Source of the DNA: Actinoplanes subtropicus
GTDB lineage: Bacteria > Actinomycetota > Actinomycetes > Mycobacteriales > Micromonosporaceae
Assembly: GCF_000721705.1 (NCBI RefSeq)
Contig: NZ_JOJL01000058.1
Coordinates: 1-38,067 of the forward strand
Length of the DNA stretch: 38,067 nt
Reading direction: 5' to 3'
Numbering within the stretch: the first letter of the stretch is position 1; each line of letters opens with the position of its first letter. The position numbers and the translations under genes were made by a program. Below the pieces are notes generated by a model that was not told the origin of the DNA, did not search any database, and saw only the letters and a list, made by a program, of their open reading frames with translations. Of this stretch, positions 32,154 through 38,067 are shown piece after piece.

Positions 32154-33079
32154 TCTGTGCTCCCCATCAGGGTATCGGCGCCGGCGTCGAGGAGGTCGGC
32201 GGCGAGTGCCTTGCCGATCTCCGCCGCGTCGGCGGGCGTTCCGGTGCGCGACAGGCGGATGGCTCGGGACCCATCCGGGCTGATCACCGCACCGCGCAGG
32301 TAGATCTCGTCACCGTGCTCGCCCTCGGCGAGCTCGGCGTGTGCCGCGACTGGGGCGGAGCACCCGGCCTCGAGCGTGGCCAGCATCGCCCGTTCCGCCA
32401 CGACGGCGGCCCGGGACGGTGCGTGATCGAGCGCGGCCAGCAGCTCGACCAGGTCGGAGTCGTCGGCCCGGCACTCCACCGCCAGCGCTCCCTGGGCCGG
32501 GGCGGGCAGCATGAGCATCGGGTCGAGCGTCTCGGTGATCTCGGCGGCCCGGCCGAGACGAGCCACACCGGCCCGGGCGAGGACGACGGCGTCCAGATCG
32601 GCCTCGGGCCCGTGGACCCGGGCGATCCGGCTGTCGACGTTCCCGCGGATCGGCGTGACCTGCAACTCTAGGCCCAATGCCCGCAGTTGCGCGATTCGGC
32701 GCACCGCGCCGGTGCCCACCACGGAGCCCGGCGGCAGCTCGGCGAGCACCCGGTCGCCCTTCGCGATCAGTACGTCGCGGGGGTCCTCGCGCGGCGGGAC
32801 GGCCGCGATGTGCAGCCGCGCCGGCACGGCGGTGGGCAGGTCCTTGTACGAGTGGACGGCGAAGTCGATCTCACCGGCCAGCAGCGCGTCCCGCAGTGCG
32901 GACACGAAGACACCCACGCCGAGCTGCGCGACCGGGGCCGAGGAGCGGTCGCCCGACGTGACGATGCGCACCAGCTCGACCGGCCGGCCGGTGGCGGCGG
33001 TCAGCGCATCGGCGGTCAACTGCGACTGGGCGAGGGCCAGCGCGGAGCCACGAGTGCCAAGGCGCAGGGGGGCGCTCAC
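32150..33079 (-). CDS. hemC: hydroxymethylbilane synthase (porphobilinogen deaminase)
   Basis: A 309-residue enzyme that polymerises four porphobilinogens to the linear tetrapyrrole. Marks are LRLGTRGSALALAQSQLTAD at the N-terminus, FAVHSYKDLPTAVPARLHIA with the catalytic Asp, PIRGNVDSRIARVHG, and the dipyrromethane-cofactor Cys in LATLEAGCSAPVAAHAEL. The GTG start overlaps the hemA stop (GTGA, 33076-33079). Length and domain order are standard. Confidence 0.96.
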   Translation of the reverse strand: MSAPLRLGTRGSALALAQSQLTADALTAATGRPVELVRIVTSGDRSSAPVAQLGVGVFVSALRDALLAGEIDFAVHSYKDLPTAVPARLHIAAVPPREDPRDVLIAKGDRVLAELPPGSVVGTGAVRRIAQLRALGLELQVTPIRGNVDSRIARVHGPEADLDAVVLARAGVARLGRAAEITETLDPMLMLPAPAQGALAVECRADDSDLVELLAALDHAPSRAAVVAERAMLATLEAGCSAPVAAHAELAEGEHGDEIYLRGAVISPDGSRAIRLSRTGTPADAAEIGKALAADLLDAGADTLMGSTE

Positions 33080-34365
33080 GCTTTTCCTCCGATCTCGGGC
33101 ACGGCATCGGCCTGGGTGGCATGGGGGACGTCCAGATCGAACAGCTCCCGCAGCAGCGCGGCGTACTGGTCGCCGCCCGGTTCGGCGGCCAGCTGGCGCA
33201 CCCGTACGGTCGGCGAATGCAGCAGCTGCTGAACGACCCGATGCAGCGTACGGGAAACATCCGCTCGCTGCTCATCCGTGAATTCCGCTCGGCGCGCGTA
33301 GAGCTTGCGCAACTCGCCGGCGACCACGTCCTCGGCCCGGTTGCGCAGCGCGGCCACGGTCGGCGCGATGTCGGCGCCGCGCAGCCAGCCGAGGAAGTGC
33401 TCGACCTCGGCGGTCACGATCTGCTCGACGGCCGCGGTCTCGGCGGCGGCCGGCAGCGTGCGGCGGGACGAGGCGAGACTGTCGATGTCGATGATGGTGA
33501 GGCCGGGCAGTCCGGCCGCCTCCGGCGCCACGTCGCGGGGCACCGCCAGGTCGAGCACGACCAGCGGACCGGCCGCGGACAGGCGGTCCCGGGTCAGCAC
33601 CGGCTCACTCGCCGCCGTCGCTGTGATCACCAAGTCGGCCGAGCGCAGCGCCGCGTCCAGCTGCTCGAACGGGACGGCGACGGCGCCGTACGCCTCGGCG
33701 AGCCGGTCGGCCGCCGCCGCGCTGCGGTTGCTGATCCGCACCGAGCCGACGCCGGCCCGGGTCAGCGTGGCCACCGACAGCGAACCCATCGCGCCCGCGC
33801 CGATCACCAGCGCCGATTTCTGGTCGAGCGGGCCCATCTCGGCCGCGGCGACGTCGAGCGCGGCGGTGACCACACTCTGCCCGGCCTTGTCGATGCCGGT
33901 CTCGGCGTGCGCCCGCTTGCCGACCCGCAGGGCCTGCTGCATGAGCTCGTGCAGCAGCCGCCCGGCGGTGTCCGCCTCGCTGGCCGCGTGGTACGCGTCG
34001 CGCATCTGGCCGAGGATCTGCGACTCGCCGACCACCATCGAGTCGAGCCCGGCGGACACCCGGAACGAGTGCTGCACCGCGGCCTCGTCGTAGTGCACGT
34101 ACAGGTGGCCGGCCAGCTCGGTGGCCGGAATGCCGGAGGCCTCGGAGAGGACGTTGCAGACGTCGCCGAGGCCGCCGTGGAAGCCGCTCACCGCGGCGTA
34201 GATCTCGACCCGGTTGCAGCTGGAGAGCAGCACCGCCTCGCCGATGTACGGCTGGCTGACGAGCTTGTGCAGCAGCCCGGGGACGGCGTCCTCCGCTATG
34301 GTGAGCCGCTCCAGGGTGCTGATGTCGGCGGTGCGGTAGGAAGCACCGACACTGAGCAGGTTCAC
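33076..34365 (-). CDS. hemA: glutamyl-tRNA reductase
   Basis: A 429-residue enzyme that makes glutamate-1-semialdehyde from Glu-tRNA, the first committed step of C5-pathway heme synthesis. The N-terminus MNLLSVGASYRTADISTLER carries the family opening, the catalytic Cys is in VLLSSCNRVEIYAA, and FRVSAGLDSMVVGESQILGQ is the central signature. The NADPH site is ALVIGAGAMGSLSVATL. A helical dimerisation domain ends it. I use GTG 34365, preceded by AGGAGG ten bases upstream; the longer frame to 34524 lies inside rex and is not used. The start overlaps the rex stop by four bases. Confidence 0.95.
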   Translation of the reverse strand: MNLLSVGASYRTADISTLERLTIAEDAVPGLLHKLVSQPYIGEAVLLSSCNRVEIYAAVSGFHGGLGDVCNVLSEASGIPATELAGHLYVHYDEAAVQHSFRVSAGLDSMVVGESQILGQMRDAYHAASEADTAGRLLHELMQQALRVGKRAHAETGIDKAGQSVVTAALDVAAAEMGPLDQKSALVIGAGAMGSLSVATLTRAGVGSVRISNRSAAAADRLAEAYGAVAVPFEQLDAALRSADLVITATAASEPVLTRDRLSAAGPLVVLDLAVPRDVAPEAAGLPGLTIIDIDSLASSRRTLPAAAETAAVEQIVTAEVEHFLGWLRGADIAPTVAALRNRAEDVVAGELRKLYARRAEFTDEQRADVSRTLHRVVQQLLHSPTVRVRQLAAEPGGDQYAALLRELFDLDVPHATQADAVPEIGGKA

Positions 34366-35105
34366 GACCCGACCGCCTCCTGAGTTCCCGCCCCCGTGGC
34401 GGACCGGCCGCCGGGCAACGCGGTGAGCGACGCCTTGCGGTGCTCGTGGAATGAGAGGATCTGCAGCTCGATGGCGAGGTCGACCTTGCGCACGTCGACG
34501 TTCGCCGGGACCGATAGCACGCACGGCGCGAAGTTGAGGATGCTGGTGACCCCCGCGGCGACCAGTTCGTCGGCGACGGCCTGGGCGGCGCCGGCCGGGG
34601 TCGCGATCACGCCGATGGCAATGCTCTCCTCGACCGCGACCTCGCTGAGCTCGTCGATGTGCCGCACGACCAGGCCGTGGATCCGCTCGCCGACCTTCGC
34701 GGGGTCGGCGTCGAACAGCGCGACGATCTTGAAGCCGCGGCTGGCGAAGCCGTCGTACCCGGCCAGGGCGTGACCGAGATTACCCACGCCCACCAGGCAG
34801 ACGGCCCGGCGCTGGTCGAGGCCGAGAACGTACTCGATCTGCTCGATCAGCAGGGCGACGTCGTAGCCGACCCCGCGCGTGCCGTACGACCCGAGGTGGG
34901 AGAGGTCCTTGCGGAGTTTCGCCGAGTTGACCCCGGCGGCGGCCGCGAGACCCTCGCTGGAGATCGTGTCGGCCCCACCCTCGCCGAGGTTGTGCAGTGC
35001 GCGAAGGTATTCGGGCAGCCGGGCGATCGTCGCCTCCGGGAGGTCCGGGAAGGCCGGGACGTCGCCCGTTCCTCCGGGCGTGCTTCCGTGACGCTGCTGA
35101 CTCAT
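34362..35105 (-). CDS. rex: redox-sensing transcriptional repressor Rex
   Basis: A 247-residue NADH/NAD+ sensor. The winged helix is residues 20-85 (FPDLPEATIARLPEYLRALH, SSEGLAAAAGVNSAKLRKDL, SHLGSYGTRGVGYDV). The Rossmann domain begins AVCLVGVGNLGHALAGYDGF, with the acidic FKIVALFDADPAKVGERIHG and IATPAGAAQAVADEL. Rex binds DNA as a dimer when NAD+ is high and is released by NADH. It heads hemA-hemC-hemD-hemB with 4-base overlaps, as in Streptomyces. A consensus Rex operator overlaps the -35 box of its own promoter. Confidence 0.95.
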   Translation of the reverse strand: MSQQRHGSTPGGTGDVPAFPDLPEATIARLPEYLRALHNLGEGGADTISSEGLAAAAGVNSAKLRKDLSHLGSYGTRGVGYDVALLIEQIEYVLGLDQRRAVCLVGVGNLGHALAGYDGFASRGFKIVALFDADPAKVGERIHGLVVRHIDELSEVAVEESIAIGVIATPAGAAQAVADELVAAGVTSILNFAPCVLSVPANVDVRKVDLAIELQILSFHEHRKASLTALPGGRSATGAGTQEAVGS

Positions 35106-35197
35106 CTGACTCCGTGCCGACGACGTGTCGAACTAGCGGTGCGAGCCCCCTGTCGCCCAGCTCGACCGGCTGTGATAGCGGGGCTCTTCGAAGTCAC

Positions 35198-35226
35198 AGA
35201 GTAGGCGCTTGTGAAGGCGTGCACAA
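35198..35226 (-). promoter_or_regulatory. rex promoter with Rex operator (ROP) over the -35 box
   Basis: On the minus strand TTGTGCACGCCTTCACAA (35226-35209) matches the Streptomyces Rex operator TTGTGAACGCGTTCACAA at 16 of 18 positions. Its first six bases, TTGTGC, lie exactly 17 bp upstream of TACTCT (35203-35198), giving a -35/-10 pair. Bound Rex would block polymerase. The leader to the rex ATG is about 85 bases. Confidence 0.82.
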
Positions 35227-35499
35227 ATCGCGATCTTGGTGAGGCGAGTGGACAGAGATCCACTAGCGTGCTATTGAACCCCTCGAAGTATGCCCCGGCC
35301 GTCGGTCTACCGACCACCCTGCCGTCAGCGGCGGCAGCGAGGGTGACCGGCCGCCCGGGCCGGCCTGCCCGAGTGCAGCCCAGCCCGGATGCCGGCGGCA
35401 CCGGGGCCGGGACGGCAGGCAGATCGCCTGGGCAGGCGGGGACTCGGCTGACCTCGTACGGTAACGGGAACTTGATCTGGCTCTTGACCCTGAAACGCG
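35227..35499. other. gene-free stretch between rex promoter and HAD gene
   Basis: About 270 bases with no supported gene. It is GC-rich, and a plus-strand reading frame of 124 codons crosses it but has no ribosome site or family. CTCTTGAC (35481-35488) and GTCAAAGAG (35499-35507) form a weak imperfect hairpin at the 3' end of the HAD gene, which may help end that transcript. Confidence 0.4.
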
Positions 35500-36141
35500 T
35501 CAAAGAGACTTCGCGAGCTCCACGGCCTCGAGGAGGGTGTCGGCTACTGGACGGCCTGAGGCGCGCAGCTTGTCGGGGTGGGTGAAGCCGCCGGTGTAAA
35601 GGACCGCTTGGGCGCCCACCGAGTCGGCCGCGGCGGCGTCGTCGAGGGAGTCGCCGATCATCACGACCTGGTGGCCGGGGATGCCCAGTTGGTCCAGGTG
35701 AGTCGCCAGATGGGCGGCCTTCAGGTGGCCGCCCACCTCGGTGCGCAGCCCGTCGACCCGGGTGAAGACCCCGGCCAGGCCGTACGTCTCGACGGCCGGC
35801 ACCAGCTCGCTGTGGAACCACATGGACAGCAGCGACTGCGAGCCGGGCCACGACTTGATCGCCGTCATCGCGTCGGCGGCCAGCGTCATGCTGGTCAGCC
35901 CCAGCCGGTACGTGTCGTGAAAGAGCCGGTCGAGCCGCCCGAACTCCTGGTCGTCGATCGCCCGCTCGAGCATCTCGGCGTAGAACTCGGCCACCGGCCG
36001 GCGGTACCGGGCGCGGTGCTCGTCGGCGTCGACCGGCCGGCCGCCCACCGATTCGAAGGCGACATTGGTGGCCGAGACCACCAGATGCAGGTCGTCGAGA
36101 AGGGTGCCGTTCCAGTCCCAGACAAGATGCGTAGCGGTCAC
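35500..36141 (-). CDS. HAD-superfamily phosphatase (phosphoglycolate-phosphatase-like)
   Basis: A 213-residue protein. Motif I is LVWDWNGTLLDDLHLVV (DxNGT, with Asn after the aromatic instead of Asp), motif II Ser lies in QSLLSMWFHSEL, the Lys in GGHLKAAHLATHL, and motif IV is VVMIGDSLDDAAAADSVG. A helical C1 cap (residues 15-85) fits Gph-like phosphatases. The variant DWNGTL is known in this group. The start is taken as GTG 36141 (VTATHLVWDW), ten bases after the glutaredoxin-like stop; the frame is open to 36288 but that part overlaps the previous gene. Probably cotranscribed with it. Confidence 0.85.
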   Translation of the reverse strand: MTATHLVWDWNGTLLDDLHLVVSATNVAFESVGGRPVDADEHRARYRRPVAEFYAEMLERAIDDQEFGRLDRLFHDTYRLGLTSMTLAADAMTAIKSWPGSQSLLSMWFHSELVPAVETYGLAGVFTRVDGLRTEVGGHLKAAHLATHLDQLGIPGHQVVMIGDSLDDAAAADSVGAQAVLYTGGFTHPDKLRASGRPVADTLLEAVELAKSL

Positions 36142-36151
36142 GGCGAACAAC

Positions 36152-36400
36152 CTATATGCGGGGCTCCCCCGGTTGTCGCGCCAAATCCCGCAACAGCCGG
36201 GCCTCCTCGATCCGCCAGTAGCCGTGCTCGGCGCCGTCCAGCAGCACCACCGGCACCCGGTCGCCGTAGTCACGCTGCAGCTCCACATCCGAGTCGACGT
36301 CGACCCGGCTCCACTGACCAGGCAAAATCCGGTCGAGCACGGCCTCGGCGTCCTCGCACAGGTGGCAACCGTCCCGGCTGATCAAGGTCACTCGGTTCAC
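36152..36400 (-). CDS. glutaredoxin-like thioredoxin-fold protein
   Basis: An 82-residue thioredoxin-fold protein. The redox motif is CHLC in TLISRDGCHLCEDAEAVLD, and the cis-Pro strand is DRVPVVLLDGAEHGYWRI. This is the DUF836/glutaredoxin-like family common beside rex or hemA in actinobacteria. It likely reduces disulfides; its partner is unknown. The GTG start overlaps the stop of the acyl-CoA ligase gene by four bases (36397-36400). Confidence 0.9.
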   Translation of the reverse strand: MNRVTLISRDGCHLCEDAEAVLDRILPGQWSRVDVDSDVELQRDYGDRVPVVLLDGAEHGYWRIEEARLLRDLARQPGEPRI

Positions 36401-37917
36401 GACGTGATCTCCCTCTTCCGGACCTTGCCGATCGCCGAGTGCGGAAGCTCACGCACCAGCTCGATGCTCGGCAGCTTGAACCGGGCGAGCTGCGCGGCGC
36501 AGAAGACCTGCAGCTCGGCCGGGGTGGGCGCGGGGTCGAGCGCGGCCACCACGTACGCGTGCGGCCGCTGCCCGGTCTCGTCGTCGGGCACCCCGACCAC
36601 CGCCGACTCGGCCACCGCCGGGTGCCCGTCGAGCACCCGCTCGATCTCGGCCGGGTAGACGTTGAAGCCGTTCACCAGGATCAGCTCGCCGATCCGGTCG
36701 ACCAGGTGCAGGTCGCCGTCGCCGTCCGCGTACGCCACGTCGCCGGTGCCCCACCAACCTTCGTCGTCCGGCCCGTCCCGGCCGTCCGGCCAGTAGCCGG
36801 AGAACAGGTTGGCGCCGCGTACCACGATCTCGCCGGGGTCGGTGCCGGCCGAGTCCTCGACGGAGAGGTCGAGCTCGGCCGCCTCGTCGGGCGGAAGCGT
36901 CTCGTCGGGCGAGGCGGTGCCGTCCTCCCAGAGGATCTCGCCCTCCGCGTTTCGCAAGCGCAGCGAAACTCCCGGCAGCGGGCGGCCGATCGAGCCCGGC
37001 TTGCCCCGATCGCTGACCGCCGTGGTGGTCAACACCGGCGCGGTCTCGGTCAACCCGTACCCAATGATCAAGGTTTTGCCGGTTGCGGCGTGGAAGTGCG
37101 CGGCCTCGGCCGGGGCGATCGGCGCGGCGCCGCACACCGCGGTGCGCACGCTGCTGAGCCCGGTCTTGACCGACGGCTGCCGGGACCACTCGGTGTACAT
37201 GCCCGGCACGCCGATCGTCACCGTGACGGCACGTTCGGCAATCACGGAGAGCGAGGCCGCCGGGTCGAAGCGGTCGATCAGCACACCGGTGGCCGCGTGG
37301 TGCGCGACGGTGCCGAGACCGGTGTTCAACCCGTACGCGTGGAAGAACGGCATCGCCAGCAGCACCACGTCGTCCGGCCCGACCACCGGCGGATCGATCG
37401 CGTCCAGCTGGTCGTGGTTGGCCGCCAGCGCGGCGCGGGTGAGCATCGCGCCCTTCGGCCGTCCGCTGGTCCCGGAGGTGTAGAGCAACACCGCGAGATC
37501 ATCCGCCGAAACTTCCGGCAGGTCGCCGGTCGCTCCGGCGAGATCCGGCGGTACGCACGGCGGGGTGGACGACCGCAGCTTGGTGCGGGCCTCGGCCTCG
37601 GCGACCACCACCGCGGCCTGGCAATCGGTGATCACGTAGTCCAGTTCGTCGGCCGTGTACCCGGGGTTGAGCGGCACCGCGACCCGGCCGGCCCGCAGCA
37701 CCCCGTAGTAGGTCGCCACGAAGTCGACGGAGTTGCCCAGCACGATCGCGACGCGTTCCCGGGGGCGGGCCAGCATCACCAGCCGGCGGGCGGCCGCCTC
37801 CACCCGGGCGTCGACCTCGGCCCAGGTCAGCGTGCTCGTCGGAGCGATCAGTGCGGGGTGGTCCGGTCGCGACTCGGCGGCGACAGCGATCTCGTCCACG
37901 AGGCACGAGTCTGGCAC
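36397..37917 (-). CDS. AMP-forming acyl-CoA synthetase / fatty-acid--CoA ligase
   Basis: A 506-residue ANL-superfamily enzyme. The P-loop-like motif is LAVLLYTSGTSGRPKGAML (about residue 140), A5 is IIGYGLTETAPVL, A7 is WWGTGDVAYADGDGDLHLVD, A8 is RIGELILVNGFNVYPAEIE, and the catalytic Lys of A10 is in LPHSAIGKVRKREI. It activates a carboxylic acid to acyl-AMP and then the CoA thioester; substrate choice cannot be read. Odd: a short acidic insertion after ILWEDGTASPDETLPPDEAA. The GTG at 37917 is used; a second GTG at 37899 (VDEIAVAA) is also possible. It leads a probable three-gene unit with the glutaredoxin-like and HAD genes. Confidence 0.9.
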   Translation of the reverse strand: MPDSCLVDEIAVAAESRPDHPALIAPTSTLTWAEVDARVEAAARRLVMLARPRERVAIVLGNSVDFVATYYGVLRAGRVAVPLNPGYTADELDYVITDCQAAVVVAEAEARTKLRSSTPPCVPPDLAGATGDLPEVSADDLAVLLYTSGTSGRPKGAMLTRAALAANHDQLDAIDPPVVGPDDVVLLAMPFFHAYGLNTGLGTVAHHAATGVLIDRFDPAASLSVIAERAVTVTIGVPGMYTEWSRQPSVKTGLSSVRTAVCGAAPIAPAEAAHFHAATGKTLIIGYGLTETAPVLTTTAVSDRGKPGSIGRPLPGVSLRLRNAEGEILWEDGTASPDETLPPDEAAELDLSVEDSAGTDPGEIVVRGANLFSGYWPDGRDGPDDEGWWGTGDVAYADGDGDLHLVDRIGELILVNGFNVYPAEIERVLDGHPAVAESAVVGVPDDETGQRPHAYVVAALDPAPTPAELQVFCAAQLARFKLPSIELVRELPHSAIGKVRKREITS

Positions 37918-38006
37918 AAACGCGCCGTCAGAGGGATGGCGGACAGCCTGTCCGTTGGCGGGAGAGCCCGGGTGCGTTTCTCTCTGAGTGACTTTCTTGG
38001 TCTTGG

Positions 38007-38067
38007 TTAGGCCGCGAGGTCGTATTGGTGCTGGTAGCGGCTGGTGTGGGTACGTTGGTGTTCTTGC
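38007..38067 (-). CDS. possible 3' end of a transposase or other gene (partial)
   Basis: On the minus strand the window edge reads in one frame QEHQRTHTSRYQHQYDLAA and stops at TAA (38009-38007). The polar His/Gln/Arg tail resembles transposase C-termini, and the DNA shares TGCTGGTAG-like words with the opposite end of the window. Only about 20 codons are visible, so identity is a guess. Confidence 0.2.
   Translation of the reverse strand, partial: QEHQRTHTSRYQHQYDLAA

Noticed and set aside
35481..35507. Intrinsic terminator after the HAD phosphatase gene
   Set aside because: The stem is imperfect, overlaps the stop codon and has no T tract. Kept only as a remark in the intergenic entry.
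35211..35585. Plus-strand gene upstream of rex
   Set aside because: It would begin inside the Rex operator, has no Shine-Dalgarno and runs antisense into the HAD gene.

Overview
The window is a 38 kb chromosomal segment of a very GC-rich actinomycete. GTG starts, ATGA/GTGA overlaps and TANNNT -10 boxes directly before start codons are frequent. The gene set (rex-hemACDB, htrA-tatB-mrp, korAB, DUF3117, tandem GNAT) fits Micromonosporaceae/Streptomycetales. I favour a Micromonosporaceae member such as an Actinoplanes relative, but this is inferred from gene content only. No rRNA, tRNA, phage module or CRISPR array was seen.

Layout. 1-2.5 kb: possible IS remnant, EamA exporter, HAD hydrolase, small split-barrel-like protein. 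2.5-9.4 kb: PhzF-like protein, MgtE-N/CBS protein, DUF1003 membrane protein, Mrp ATPase, TatB, HtrA protease, O-methyltransferase, DUF3117. This resembles the mycobacterial Rv1220c-Rv1232c neighbourhood, but sigE and rseA are absent from the 122 bp between htrA and the methyltransferase. 9.6-12.1 kb: PaaX regulator coupled to an enoyl-CoA hydratase, then a secreted trypsin-like protease. 12.2-15.4 kb: a 33-bp minisatellite, a hypothetical protein with an internal 15-bp repeat, 3-methyladenine glycosylase, SRPBCC protein, DivIVA-like membrane protein and a lone nuoA. 15.6-18.5 kb: korAB. 18.5-21.1 kb: a frameshifted NYN gene, a short + strand transcription unit ending in a strong terminator, a K+ channel with RCK domain, and a secreted phospholipase A2. 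21.1-24.2 kb: a large class III cyclase/STAND ATPase with two internal tandem repeats. 24.2-25.2 kb: gene-free, dominated by 15-bp repeats and GC-rich sequence. 25.2-28.6 kb: FmdB zinc ribbon, membrane-anchored lytic transglycosylase, double GNAT, XRE regulator. 28.6-29.6 kb: gene-free, holding a nested array of 22 copies of an 11-bp core. 29.6-38 kb (minus strand): acyl-CoA ligase, glutaredoxin-like protein, HAD phosphatase, then rex-hemA-hemC-hemD-hemB behind a near-perfect Rex operator. The last 60 bases may be the 3' end of another gene.

How it fits together. The rex-hem operon links tetrapyrrole synthesis to the NADH/NAD+ ratio. KorAB feeds low-potential electrons from 2-oxoacids. HtrA, TatB and Mrp serve envelope quality control, Tat export and Fe-S cargo. 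The most unusual feature is the density of unrelated tandem repeats (units of 15, 15, 15, 18, 33 and about 22-23 bp), both inside genes (always multiples of 3) and in gene-free gaps. The 22-core array beside the XRE gene is the strongest candidate for an undescribed cis element.
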